64,000 nt of DNA from Thermococcus profundus. Its GTDB lineage: Archaea > Methanobacteriota_B > Thermococci > Thermococcales > Thermococcaceae. A program made the translations under genes and the position numbers. The stretch is taken from the NCBI RefSeq assembly GCF_002214585.1, contig NZ_CP014862.1, positions 1,860,001 to 1,924,000 on the forward strand, in the 5' to 3' direction. Under the pieces are notes generated by a model. It was given only the letters and a program-made list of their open reading frames with translations. It did no database searches and was not told the origin of the DNA. This document shows positions 42,325 through 51,649 of the stretch, piece after piece (the stretch's first letter is position 1; the number at the start of each line of letters is the position of its first letter).

Positions 42325-43326
42325 ATGAGGCTTCTTGTAACGGGAGGGATGGGCTTCATAGGAAGCAACTTTATCCGCTACGTTCTGGAGAAACACGATG
42401 ACTGGGAAGTGATAAACCTGGACAAGCTCGGCTACGGCTCCAACCCTGCAAATCTGAAAGAGTTTGAAGAGGATGAAAGATATACCTTCATCAAAGGAGA
42501 CATAGCGGACTTTGAACTCGTGAGCAAGTTGGTTAAGAAAGCTGACGGAGTGGTACATTTCGCCGCAGAAAGCCACGTGGACAGGAGCATTTCAAGCCCG
42601 GAGCACTTTTTGAATAGCAATGTTGTTGGAACATACACTCTTTTGGAAGCCGTCAGGAAAGAAAATCCTCAAGTTAGGTTCGTCCACATAAGCACGGATG
42701 AGGTCTACGGTGACATTTTAAGGGGTTCCTTTACCGAAAACGACCGCCTGATGCCGTCCTCACCCTATTCCGCCACCAAAGCGGCCAGCGACATGCTCGT
42801 CCTCGGATGGGCTAGAACTTACAGCTTGAACGCTTCCATAACAAGGTGCACCAACAACTATGGCCCGTACCAGTTCCCAGAGAAGCTCATCCCAAAGACG
42901 ATAATACGGGCAAGCATGGATCTCAAGATTCCAATATATGGCACGGGCCAAAACGTCAGGGATTGGCTCTATGTGGAGGATCACGTGAGGGCAATTGAGG
43001 CCGTTTTACTCAATGGAGAATCAAGGGAGGTATACAACATCTCCGCCGGCGAGGAGAAGAGGAATATAGAGGTTGTCAAGACTATCCTGAAACTTATGGG
43101 TAAAGATAATAGTCTAATCGAGTTCGTCGAGGACAGGCCCGGCCATGACCTCCGCTATTCCCTCGACTCCTGGAAGATAACCCGCGACCTCAAGTGGCGC
43201 CCCAAATACAGCTTCGAGGAGGGCATTGGGAGAACCGTTAGATGGTACCTCGAAAACGAGTGGTGGTGGAGGCCGTTAGTTAACGAGAAAGTTCTCCATC
43301 CTACGCCCTGGAAACTGGGATGGTAA
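42325..43326 (+). CDS. rmlB: dTDP-glucose 4,6-dehydratase
   Basis: 333 residues. Short-chain dehydrogenase with NAD-binding TGGMGFIGSNFIRY, HFAAESHVDRSI, and the YSATKAASD catalytic Tyr-x3-Lys; STDEVYGDI carries the Asp-Glu pair used for dehydration. The C terminus has RPGHDLRYSLD, typical of RmlB. Converts dTDP-glucose to the 4-keto-6-deoxy sugar. GAGGTGAAACC precedes ATG 42325. Confidence 0.96.
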   Translation: MRLLVTGGMGFIGSNFIRYVLEKHDDWEVINLDKLGYGSNPANLKEFEEDERYTFIKGDIADFELVSKLVKKADGVVHFAAESHVDRSISSPEHFLNSNVVGTYTLLEAVRKENPQVRFVHISTDEVYGDILRGSFTENDRLMPSSPYSATKAASDMLVLGWARTYSLNASITRCTNNYGPYQFPEKLIPKTIIRASMDLKIPIYGTGQNVRDWLYVEDHVRAIEAVLLNGESREVYNISAGEEKRNIEVVKTILKLMGKDNSLIEFVEDRPGHDLRYSLDSWKITRDLKWRPKYSFEEGIGRTVRWYLENEWWWRPLVNEKVLHPTPWKLGW

Positions 43327-43363
43327 ACTGGTTATTGACCCGCTTTGAAGAAAGGTGATAAAA

Positions 43364-43921
43364 ATGCCCTTCGAGTTCAAGAGGCTGGAGATTCCTGACG
43401 TCATCCTGATAAAGCCCACGGTCTTCGAGGACGCGAGGGGCTTCTTCATGGAGACCTACAAGAAGTCCGACTTTGAGAAGGCCGGCATTAAGGGGGAGTT
43501 CGTGCAGGACAACCACTCTCGCTCAAAATACGGCGTTCTTAGGGGTCTGCACTTCCAGAGAGGGCCCTACGCGCAGGCGAAGATAGTGAGGGCCGTTAGG
43601 GGGGTCATCTACGATGTTGCCGTGGACTTGAGAAAAGACTCTCCGACCTTCGGGAAGTACGTTGGGGTTATTTTATCAGAGTTCAACAAGTACCAGCTCT
43701 ACATTCCAAGGGGCTTTGCCCACGGGTTCGTGGTTCTGAGCGATGTCGCAGAGGTTGTTTACAAGGTGGACAACGTCTACGCCCCCGACTATGAAGGCGG
43801 CCTGATATGGAACGATCCCGATGTGGGAATTAAGTGGCCGGTTGAAGACCCTATAATCTCGCCAAAGGACCAGAAGTGGCCAACTTTGAGGGAGCTTGTT
43901 GAGAAAGGCGAGCTGTTTTAG
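43364..43921 (+). CDS. rmlC: dTDP-4-dehydrorhamnose 3,5-epimerase
   Basis: 185 residues. Cupin epimerase with GFFMETYKKSDF, DNHSRSKYGVLRGLHFQ (catalytic His in RGLHFQ), KIVRAVRGVIYDVAVDLRKDSPTF and PRGFAHGFVVLSDVAEVVYKV. Start ATG 43364 follows GGTGATAAAA; an in-frame GTG at 43355 lies in that site. It follows rmlB by 37 bases and precedes rmlD by 10. Confidence 0.96.
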   Translation: MPFEFKRLEIPDVILIKPTVFEDARGFFMETYKKSDFEKAGIKGEFVQDNHSRSKYGVLRGLHFQRGPYAQAKIVRAVRGVIYDVAVDLRKDSPTFGKYVGVILSEFNKYQLYIPRGFAHGFVVLSDVAEVVYKVDNVYAPDYEGGLIWNDPDVGIKWPVEDPIISPKDQKWPTLRELVEKGELF

Positions 43922-43931
43922 GTGATAACAA

Positions 43932-44795
43932 ATGAGGGTAGCTATAATTGGAGCAAACGGTCAGCTTGGGACAGACCTCGTAAAGATCTTCAGTGAAGAC
44001 TCGAATTTTGAGGTTATCCCTTTAACACATAAAGACCTCGATGTGACTATTCCGAAAACTCTTGAAATTCTCAAACGAATGAAGCCAGACGTTATTATCA
44101 ACACTGCCGCGTACGTTAGGGTGGACGATGCCGAGCGTTATCCTGAGAAAGCCTTTGCTGTGAATGCGATAGGGGCTTTGAATGTTGCAAGGGTTGCAAA
44201 TGAGATTGGAGCGATCAACGTTTATATCAGCACTGACTACGTTTTTGATGGAGAAAAGGGAGAGCCGTATACTGAAGATGATGTTCCAAACCCGATAAAC
44301 GTCTATGGGGCTAGCAAGTACACTGGGGAGATTTTCACTCAGAACTACTCTTCTAAGCATTATATAATCAGGGTAGCAAGCCTTTACGGAAAAGCTGGAG
44401 CAAGCGGCAAGGGCGGGAACTTCGTCGAGTGGGTCATTGAGAAGGCAAAAAGAGGAGAAGAACTTAGAATCGTGGAAGACCAGTTCATGAGCCCAACGTA
44501 CACAAAGGATGTCGCCAGAACTTTGAGGAAGTTTCTGAAATTAAAGGCGGAGTTCGGAATCTATCACATAGTCAATGAAGGCTTTTGCTCGTGGTATGAG
44601 TTCACCAAGATAATATTTGAGATTTTGAACTGGGACGTCCAAATAAAGCCCATAAAGTCAAATGAGCTCAATAGGTTGGCAAGGAGGCCGAGGTTCTCCG
44701 CGCTGAAGAATAAGAAACTGAGAAAACTCCATTTGAGAATGGAGTCTTGGGAAGATGCATTACGGAAGTATTTAACAGAGAAGGCAGAAGTGTAA
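43932..44795 (+). CDS. rmlD: dTDP-4-dehydrorhamnose reductase
   Basis: 287 residues. NADPH-binding GANGQLGTDL, INTAAYVRVDDAE, STDYVFDGEKG, YGASKYTGE (Tyr-x3-Lys). It makes dTDP-L-rhamnose, the donor for rhamnosyltransferases in the following island. Composition drops gradually toward A/T in the last third, where the AT-rich block begins. GGTGATAACAA precedes the start. The flippase gene follows after 41 bases. Confidence 0.95.
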   Translation: MRVAIIGANGQLGTDLVKIFSEDSNFEVIPLTHKDLDVTIPKTLEILKRMKPDVIINTAAYVRVDDAERYPEKAFAVNAIGALNVARVANEIGAINVYISTDYVFDGEKGEPYTEDDVPNPINVYGASKYTGEIFTQNYSSKHYIIRVASLYGKAGASGKGGNFVEWVIEKAKRGEELRIVEDQFMSPTYTKDVARTLRKFLKLKAEFGIYHIVNEGFCSWYEFTKIIFEILNWDVQIKPIKSNELNRLARRPRFSALKNKKLRKLHLRMESWEDALRKYLTEKAEV

Positions 44796-44836
44796 AACAA
44801 CAATAAAACTAAAAAGATTAACAGGAAGGCTTCTAT

Positions 44837-46324
44837 ATGAACGAGACAAGCCAAGAATTACACAAGATTGCGAGGGGAACAGGAATAGTCTTCGTTGGAA
44901 CTGTTGTTTCAATGTTCTTTGGATTCTTAAATAGGGCTGTAATAGCAAGATACTTTTCTGTCAGTGAGTACGGAGTGTTTAATTTGGCTTTAACTGTTTT
45001 GAACGTCATATTTATTATAGTTACACTTGGTATTCCTAATGCCCTACCAAGAGAAGTTGCAGTTTACAAGAAAACCGAACCTTCGAAAGTTAAGGTACTG
45101 GTTTCTACGGCTCTGATTGTGGTTGCATTGAGCAGTTTAGCTGGGACAATATTTCTAGTTCTCGGAGCGGAAAATATTTCCCAAGTCTTCAGTGAAGGAA
45201 GATTAGCTTATGGTCTAAAAATAATGTCCTTTGCATTACCATTTGCCGCAGTAACTGTGAATATAGTGTCAAGTACTCAAGGCTTTGGGAGAGTCAGAGA
45301 GAGGGTATTTTTTAATATATTTTATCCATTATTGTTGCTAATATTTGTTCTATCTATAGCGCTACTTAACTTCCCATTTATTTCAATATTTTTGGCGTAT
45401 ACCCTAGCCCAATCTGCAATATGGTTCATACTATTTGTTGAAGTCAAAACTCGTGGTATCTTTGAGATAGGATTCTACTTTGATTGGAGAATTGGAATGG
45501 AACTTATCAAATTTTCAATTCCCCTCATGCTTACAGGTATCATAGGTTTTGTGATTACCTGGGCAGATACATTAATGTTAGGTTATTACAAAAGTTCCAA
45601 TATTGTTGGTCTTTACAACGCCGCAACTCCTTTAGCCCAGTTACTTCCAGTTTTCTTGAACTCTGCCGCATTTCTTTATCTCTCTTCTTTATCTCAACTC
45701 TATGTCCAGAGAAAGATACCGGAAATGAAGAGAATTTACCAAGTGTTAACCAAATGGATTTTTCTGTTAACTTTTCCTCTCTTCAGCGTAATTTTTATAT
45801 TTCCCGAGGCAACCATAAACTTTCTATTTGGGGAAAACTATATCCCTGCTAGCTTGACACTTCAGATTCTAGCACTAGGGTTTATGACCCATGCATTTTT
45901 AGGCTTAAATGAGTGGACTTTAATTGCAATTGGGGAACCAAAATTAAATTTGATTGGAAACTCTTTCGCAGCCATTTTCAATATTATACTGAATGCCCTT
46001 CTAATTCCCAGATACGGAATAGTCGGAGCCGCTAGTGCTACTGCAACTTCATATACTGCCGCTAATGTGATTAAGTCTTTCTGGCTTTATCGGAGGATCA
46101 AAATTCATCCCTTTAGCAGAAATTGCACAAAGTCTTTAGTTATTGGCTTCGTTTTGCTTGGATTTGTTAAGAGCATACATATAACAGTACTAACCCTTCG
46201 GTATGCAGTTCTTATTCTCTTGGTATTTTTGGGGGTTTATTATATTTTAGTTTATCTTAGCGGAAGTATTGATAAAGAAGATACTGAGCTGTTTTTAATG
46301 ATAAAGAAAAGATTTAGGGAGTAA
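44837..46324 (+). CDS. Wzx-like polysaccharide flippase (MOP superfamily)
   Basis: 495 residues with about fourteen membrane helices. The start (GIVFVGTVVSMFFGFLNRAVIARYFSVSEYGVFNLALT) and the central NAATPLAQLLPVFLNSAAFLYLSS fit the polysaccharide transporter family. It would turn the lipid-linked oligosaccharide across the membrane to the outside, where a glycosyl transfer to S-layer or other proteins follows. GGAAGG precedes ATG 44837. Very A/T-rich in comparison with rmlABCD. Confidence 0.9.
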   Translation: MNETSQELHKIARGTGIVFVGTVVSMFFGFLNRAVIARYFSVSEYGVFNLALTVLNVIFIIVTLGIPNALPREVAVYKKTEPSKVKVLVSTALIVVALSSLAGTIFLVLGAENISQVFSEGRLAYGLKIMSFALPFAAVTVNIVSSTQGFGRVRERVFFNIFYPLLLLIFVLSIALLNFPFISIFLAYTLAQSAIWFILFVEVKTRGIFEIGFYFDWRIGMELIKFSIPLMLTGIIGFVITWADTLMLGYYKSSNIVGLYNAATPLAQLLPVFLNSAAFLYLSSLSQLYVQRKIPEMKRIYQVLTKWIFLLTFPLFSVIFIFPEATINFLFGENYIPASLTLQILALGFMTHAFLGLNEWTLIAIGEPKLNLIGNSFAAIFNIILNALLIPRYGIVGAASATATSYTAANVIKSFWLYRRIKIHPFSRNCTKSLVIGFVLLGFVKSIHITVLTLRYAVLILLVFLGVYYILVYLSGSIDKEDTELFLMIKKRFRE

Positions 46325-46339
46325 ATCCAGCTAGTCATA

Positions 46340-46359
46340 AGCTCATTTAGCTCATTTAG
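46340..46359 (+). repeat. direct repeat upstream of the methyltransferase gene
   Basis: AGCTCATTTAGCTCATTTAG is two tandem copies of a 9-base unit, in the 116-base gap between the flippase and methyltransferase genes. A TTTTTAAG box lies downstream at about 46399. Role unknown. Confidence 0.4.
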
Positions 46360-46440
46360 TATTTCGGCACACTACAGTTGCCAAGAGGAGACAAAATTTT
46401 TAAGCTATGGATTGCACATAGCATTTGAGGGAGAAGAAAC

Positions 46441-47139
46441 ATGTGGTTAGAAGTTAAAATTCCAAAAACAGAAGTCGTCATAAAACCTGAAAAAATTATT
46501 GAATTGATTAAAGGGAAAAAAGTTTGTCACATCGGTGCTATTGGAGATGCAAAAAATTTTGAAGAGTCGTTACATGTAAAGATGAGAGAACATGCGAAGT
46601 TCCTACTTGGTATCGATGTAGATAAAGAGGCCATAGAGTTAATAAAACAACCGGATATAATCTATGGTAATGTAGAGGAATTTGATAAAATCGAAGAAAT
46701 AAAGAATATAAAATGGGATGTAATAGTTGCTGCAGATGTTATCGAACACACTAAAAATCCAGGGGAGGCTCTTGAGAGGATCAGCAAGGTCATGTCTAAG
46801 GAAACAAAATTAATTGTTACATTACCAAATGCCTTCAGTTTGCGCTTCATTTATTATATGCTCAGACATGGAATTTTTGGTAGGGAGATGTATCTTGCAG
46901 GTCACACTTTCTGGCCAACTTATGCGACCTTTATGCGATTGATTAAAGGAACTGACCTAGAAGTTGAATCTTTTTATTTTTCAGTAGGAACAGCACCAAG
47001 AGGTTTTTGGAAAATAGCATATAAAATATTAAAAAAGTTTCCCATATATTCGCCAGGATTGTTTTTTATTTTGAGAAAAAAGGAGGATAGTAATAATGGA
47101 AGACAAGAATATACCCATAGTAGTAGTGTTCCCATTTGA
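46441..47139 (+). CDS. class I SAM-dependent methyltransferase
   Basis: 232 residues. Rossmann-like core: motif I KVCHIGAIGDAKNFEE, LGIDVDKEAIEL, WDVIVAADVIEHTKNPGEALERI and LIVTLPNAF. This is the type often found in glycan loci, where sugars are O-methylated, but the substrate is unknown. The final 15 residues (EDSNNGRQEYTHSSS) overlap the next gene by 44 bases and look unlike the rest. GAGGGAGAAG precedes the start. AT-rich. Confidence 0.85.
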   Translation: MWLEVKIPKTEVVIKPEKIIELIKGKKVCHIGAIGDAKNFEESLHVKMREHAKFLLGIDVDKEAIELIKQPDIIYGNVEEFDKIEEIKNIKWDVIVAADVIEHTKNPGEALERISKVMSKETKLIVTLPNAFSLRFIYYMLRHGIFGREMYLAGHTFWPTYATFMRLIKGTDLEVESFYFSVGTAPRGFWKIAYKILKKFPIYSPGLFFILRKKEDSNNGRQEYTHSSSVPI

Positions 47140-48307
47140 TCCAGCATATGTGGAAAGTAAAGCTTCAGGAAATCCTGCCACATATTTAAGATTCATAAAA
47201 TATCTCCTAAAAAAAAGAGAATATAAAGTTACACTTATTGGAATGAAAGAAGGAGAAAAAAAATTCGAAGATGAAAACTTCACTTTCATCCCTATATTTG
47301 AAAAGCCTAAAAATTGGATATTGTTTACCTTAAAACTTATGTTCCAAGTCCCTTTTTTAAAAATACCAGATTCTGCAGTTATAATATCCTCTCATCCAGC
47401 ATATCTTCTACCATTTATAATGTTTAAACCTAAAAATCCAAAAGTTTTCGAGAGTGTTTTTACACATTTTCGAGCAGTTAGAGAAGAAAATCGCGTTTTA
47501 TCTTATCTCATGGAAATAGTTTACAATATAGTAGAACCGATATTTTTAAGATATGTAGATATAATCATTGCTTCACCTCGATACAGTGGTTATTATAAAA
47601 ATAGATACCTGTGGGTTGCAAAGAAAATATATAGAATGACGCACGAGTCTGTAGATACTAAGTTATTTAAACCTCTAGATAAAGGAAGAGTTCGGCGCAA
47701 GTATGGAATTCCCATGTCAAGCAAGGTCATATTACAAGTTGCAGTAGTCAACAGGATAAAAAGAGGAGATTTACTAATCAGATCGTTTGCTATTGTTAGG
47801 TCAATGATCCCAAATACAAAGCTTGTATTCGTAGGACCCGTGAAGAACTATAAATATAAAGAGTATCTAGATACTTTAATAAAAGAGCTTGATTTGAATA
47901 AAGATGTTATTTTTATGGGAGAGTTCCCACTTAAATCAATCCCAGAATTGATCAACTGTGCAGACGTGTTAGCTATAACATCCACGGTAGAAACAGGACC
48001 TCTTCCTGCGCTTGAAGCATTTGCATGTGGTATCCCTGTAGTCTCTACAGACGTTGGCCTCGTACCATTGCTAATCAGAAATAGTAAACTCGGACGTCTT
48101 CTCCCAGCAAACGTAGATGAAAAAACTTTCGCCAAAGCCCTCATTGAGGTTTTAAATGAAAATGATGAAAAAGATAATCGAAAACTCAAAATACAAAGAC
48201 GAAATATTGCAAAAGAGTTTGATATTGAGATCAACCAACAAAAACGGCTAAGAGCATGCGAGATCGCGAAAAGTATAAAATCACAATGTCAGCAGTTTAT
48301 ATGGTGA
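47096..48307 (+). CDS. GT4 family glycosyltransferase
   Basis: 403 residues. C-terminal GT-B donor domain: SSKVILQVAVVNRIKRGDLLIRSFA, LDLNKDVIFMGEFPLKSIPELINCADVLAITSTVETGPLPALEAFACGIPVVSTDVG with the EX7E motif. The N-terminal half has a degenerate acceptor domain. GGAGG lies about 10 bases before ATG 47096. Overlaps the methyltransferase end by 44 bases and ends with a 19-base convergent overlap with the membrane protein gene. Confidence 0.88.
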   Translation: MEDKNIPIVVVFPFDPAYVESKASGNPATYLRFIKYLLKKREYKVTLIGMKEGEKKFEDENFTFIPIFEKPKNWILFTLKLMFQVPFLKIPDSAVIISSHPAYLLPFIMFKPKNPKVFESVFTHFRAVREENRVLSYLMEIVYNIVEPIFLRYVDIIIASPRYSGYYKNRYLWVAKKIYRMTHESVDTKLFKPLDKGRVRRKYGIPMSSKVILQVAVVNRIKRGDLLIRSFAIVRSMIPNTKLVFVGPVKNYKYKEYLDTLIKELDLNKDVIFMGEFPLKSIPELINCADVLAITSTVETGPLPALEAFACGIPVVSTDVGLVPLLIRNSKLGRLLPANVDEKTFAKALIEVLNENDEKDNRKLKIQRRNIAKEFDIEINQQKRLRACEIAKSIKSQCQQFIW

Positions 48308-49890
48308 TACATAACAATCAGCCTATTATCATATATCTTGTTTAAATTATGGTTAAAGTTAAGTTTGCCCATTATAGTCGCGATAGGCTTCAAGGGGATC
48401 CATCCTTGGTCAACTTCCACTGGTTTTTTAATATATTTAATATCAACTAGAACATATCTAAACTCCTTCAAACTTCCACTGTCACTGAATTTTTTGATTT
48501 TATGGTAATCTCCAGAAAGTACCTGATAATATTCTGGAGTAAAGCATATGTAATTAAATTGTATATTGCGTTTTGCAAGCAAAGTCGAGACTTTAGTAGC
48601 CGTTTTAAAATCAGTCAACACCCCTTTAGAGGCTATTTCTTTGGCACTTAGTTTCTCACTGAACCAGTACGCACTTGTCGCGAGGTCTATGTATTTAAGA
48701 CCTGGATGTTCAACCTTGTCTACTACCGGATAAACAACACCTAAAGTGTTCAAGATAAGGAGTACCGCTAAGTATAAAGTCAATAAATTTTTAAACATCT
48801 CCCATTTCAGATAATGCTTTATCTCCAGGATACTAATAACGGAAGCGATTGGAAACAGCGTTGTAGTTATTCCCGGGCCTGCCCCACCAGTGAGGCCATA
48901 AAAAATTGTTAAAAGAACTTGAGTCGATATCAATGACCATTTAAGGACCAATAATCTTGTAAAAGAATAGTCCTTACTTATTAATATTTTAATGTCCACA
49001 ATATAACTAACTATAACTGGAAATATAATAAATAGTATAAGTATGGAATCGGCCACTGTACTCACGGTGGCTAGTTTACTAGAGGGAGTGTAGTAAAAAG
49101 AATTACTTAGTTTCGTGTTGACATTAATGAGTCTTAACCTAACAGCCACTAGATGTATCCAATCAGTATAGGATCTAACAAAGGTACTCAAACTTATTTG
49201 AGATATGTATCCGCCTTTCGTAAACAGCAACTCCTTAAACGACAAAGTTGTAACTAACATTGATATATAAACAAAAATATATTTCCCATTAATCTCCTTT
49301 TTATGATCCATTTTTGTCATTAAACTTACAATTATCAATACAACGACCAAAGATGTGAAAAAGAATAATGCTATAGCTTCTGGTGTATGCCAGTACATAA
49401 ATAACCCAACATATAGAAAGTAAACAATAACTACAAATTTATGATTTTCACTATCTAATGTATATTTATATAAAAAAAGTATAAACAGGGCAAGTAGTAT
49501 AAAGACCCACGCCCCAGCATAAGCTCCAATTTGATCTCCACTTGCGAGACCACCAATTAGTGCATATACCAAAAAGAAAAATCCAATTTTGGTTGAATTA
49601 AATATTTCCTTAAATAACACATAGTAGCCCAAGGATGTAAAGAAAATTCCAAATGGAAACAACAATATATGCTCCGGGGACTCAGATAAAAGTTCTGATA
49701 AGACTGTAAGTATAACCACACTTCCCTTATCTACCAATGAAAAAGAATAATGATAATTTTGAAAGTTAGTATAAATAAAAGTGACAACCTTTCCTGGAAA
49801 CCCACCACTGGTAATTTCATAGGTCAGATTCAGATAAGCTGATAAGGTTATAAATAAACACATGACCCCCACTATTAAGAGTTTCTTCAT
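48289..49890 (-). CDS. multi-spanning membrane protein of the glycan island
   Basis: 533 residues, about twelve membrane helices, ending in a soluble tail of about 130 residues (ATSAYWFSEKLSAKEIASKG and following). No family recognised. Its size, large first loop (SGGFPGKVVTFIYTNFQNYHYSF), and position make a Wzy-type polymerase or GT-C enzyme possible, but no DxD or EXD motif in the first loop convinces me. It follows a GT4 gene by 6 bases (GAGAGGTGAGTACAC before ATG 49890), so it belongs to the minus-strand glycan operon. Confidence 0.75.
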   Translation of the reverse strand: MKKLLIVGVMCLFITLSAYLNLTYEITSGGFPGKVVTFIYTNFQNYHYSFSLVDKGSVVILTVLSELLSESPEHILLFPFGIFFTSLGYYVLFKEIFNSTKIGFFFLVYALIGGLASGDQIGAYAGAWVFILLALFILFLYKYTLDSENHKFVVIVYFLYVGLFMYWHTPEAIALFFFTSLVVVLIIVSLMTKMDHKKEINGKYIFVYISMLVTTLSFKELLFTKGGYISQISLSTFVRSYTDWIHLVAVRLRLINVNTKLSNSFYYTPSSKLATVSTVADSILILFIIFPVIVSYIVDIKILISKDYSFTRLLVLKWSLISTQVLLTIFYGLTGGAGPGITTTLFPIASVISILEIKHYLKWEMFKNLLTLYLAVLLILNTLGVVYPVVDKVEHPGLKYIDLATSAYWFSEKLSAKEIASKGVLTDFKTATKVSTLLAKRNIQFNYICFTPEYYQVLSGDYHKIKKFSDSGSLKEFRYVLVDIKYIKKPVEVDQGWIPLKPIATIMGKLNFNHNLNKIYDNRLIVMYHHINC

Positions 49891-49896
49891 GTGTAC

Positions 49897-51060
49897 TCAC
49901 CTCTCCCGAATTAGCGATTTGTAGACTTCAAGGTAGCTTTTTGCAACGGTTTCAAAACTAAACCGCTTCAAAGCTACTTCTCTGCATTTTTCTTTTACTT
50001 CCTCTGGATGATCTCTGACTAATTTAAGAGTCTCAAATAGAGCGTCTGCGAAAAGTTTCTCATTATATTCATTAACAATAATACCTAACTTTGGGTTAGT
50101 GATTATCTTATTTACATCTCCTACATTCATGGACACAACAGGAATACCACATGCCAACGCTTCTCTTACTACTGTAGGGCTAGCTTCGGAGAGAGAAGGC
50201 AAAGCAAGTACATCTGCACAGTTATAGACTTCAGGGATTTTTTCTGGATTAACCTCTCCCATAAAGGTAATTCTATCCTCTATACCAAGATCTTTAGCTA
50301 GATTGGCCAAATTCTTCTGTTGAGTCCCACGTCCAACAATAACCAATCTCGAATTTGGGGCATTTCTTAATAATATGGCAAATGAACGTATTAAGAAATC
50401 CACATTTTTTATTTTCTCAAGTCTTCCCACAAAGAGAACTACACTTTCATTGACCTCAAATCCATATTTCTCACGCATTTTTTCTTTATCCATAGGCCTA
50501 AACTTGTCTACATCAATTCCAGATCCCGATATTACTTTTATTTTGCCTTTAATTTTTGGATATCTTTTCTCATATGCAGATTTTATGTCTTCATTAATAG
50601 CTATAATTGCATCAATATTATCTAAACAAAAGAACTCAATAAGTTTATGTGGAATATCAACTAATTTAAAATAACGAGGATATTCTACTCGAACAAACTC
50701 CAGAGGTTTCATGTGTAATGTAACTACCTTGGGCACTCGAGGATGGAATAGGATAAATGGAAGAAGGAAATATGACCGATGAGCATGTATAATTGAATTT
50801 TCTTTGAATTTTAGGAATGGAACCTTTAGAAATAAGTTAATGAAAAATTTTAAAGCACTATCAGAATTTCTTGCTACATAAATCGTGCTGGGACCGGACT
50901 TATAAAATGCTGTTTTGTTAATATTTGGCAGGTGTACTCCAATCAATGTGACGTCTAAATCTCGTTTAAGTAAATATCTTATTAAATTATGAGTATACCT
51001 TATCCCGCCTCCGTTTCTTGGATTGTAATAATCATAGTTATAAACTATGTAAATATGCAT
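49897..51060 (-). CDS. GT4 family glycosyltransferase
   Basis: 387 residues. GT-B fold with NPRNGGGIRYTHNLIRYL at the N terminus, GSGIDVDKFRPMDKEKMREKYG as linker and LFVGRLEKIKNVDFLIRSFAIL plus PEVYNCADVLALPSLSEASPTVVREALACGIPVVS in the donor half. It shares more style with the gene at 47096 than with the other GT4 genes here. Start ATG 51060 follows GGGTGAGTTTG, with the in-frame GTG 51069 in the site. Overlaps the nucleotidyltransferase gene by 23 bases. Confidence 0.9.
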   Translation of the reverse strand: MHIYIVYNYDYYNPRNGGGIRYTHNLIRYLLKRDLDVTLIGVHLPNINKTAFYKSGPSTIYVARNSDSALKFFINLFLKVPFLKFKENSIIHAHRSYFLLPFILFHPRVPKVVTLHMKPLEFVRVEYPRYFKLVDIPHKLIEFFCLDNIDAIIAINEDIKSAYEKRYPKIKGKIKVISGSGIDVDKFRPMDKEKMREKYGFEVNESVVLFVGRLEKIKNVDFLIRSFAILLRNAPNSRLVIVGRGTQQKNLANLAKDLGIEDRITFMGEVNPEKIPEVYNCADVLALPSLSEASPTVVREALACGIPVVSMNVGDVNKIITNPKLGIIVNEYNEKLFADALFETLKLVRDHPEEVKEKCREVALKRFSFETVAKSYLEVYKSLIRER

Positions 51061-51649
51061 CAAACTCACCCTTAAGAGTTATTGGCAGTTCTTTTTTATT
51101 CATGTTCTCTAAGAACCTAACACTATCCCCAACATAGATATCCAGCGGGAACTTATGAAATGTCGCCCAGCTTCTTTCCCTCATCACAAATATACATGCC
51201 CTCACGCCATTAATAACTCCTAGCTTCCTTATAAGCCTAATGTCTAAATCTGAAGTTTCTTTGAATTCTCCCCTTACCAAGCTCCCATAAACTCCTGCCC
51301 AAACAATACTTGGTTCATTTTCAACCCTTTTCTTTAGCCTCTCTAAATATACATCAAACTTTTCTCTCGGGGTCGTTATAATTTTAAGATTTTTAAAAAC
51401 CACAAAAACATGCCCATTCAATATCCAATTGAAAGTATGACCAATCAATATAGAGACCCCCAGGTTTACTCCCAAAAAAACCAACACCAGAGTGAACAAC
51501 ATATCTAAAGCTAATTTAAAAACTCTCTCCGTTTTGTCCATATATAAAATTCCTTGAAACAACCAGTTGGACAAAAGCAATATCGGAGCCTTAATGTACA
51601 TTGGACAGTCGCCTTTGGCCAAGTTATGATAGATTCTTGAAATTCCCAT
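51038..51649 (-). CDS. membrane-anchored MNT-type nucleotidyltransferase
   Basis: 203 residues. A hydrophobic helix pair at about 46-70, then a polymerase-beta-type core GVYGSLVRGEFKETSDLDIR: the GS motif at 122-123 and Asp134/Asp136 (DxD). It may transfer a nucleotide to a sugar, lipid or protein. In this island it directly follows a thymidylate-kinase-like protein and overlaps it, so joint action in activating a building block is possible. ATG 51649 follows GGTGAGAGTA; the frame reaches 51712 without a site. Confidence 0.82.
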   Translation of the reverse strand: MGISRIYHNLAKGDCPMYIKAPILLLSNWLFQGILYMDKTERVFKLALDMLFTLVLVFLGVNLGVSILIGHTFNWILNGHVFVVFKNLKIITTPREKFDVYLERLKKRVENEPSIVWAGVYGSLVRGEFKETSDLDIRLIRKLGVINGVRACIFVMRERSWATFHKFPLDIYVGDSVRFLENMNKKELPITLKGEFDAYLHSL

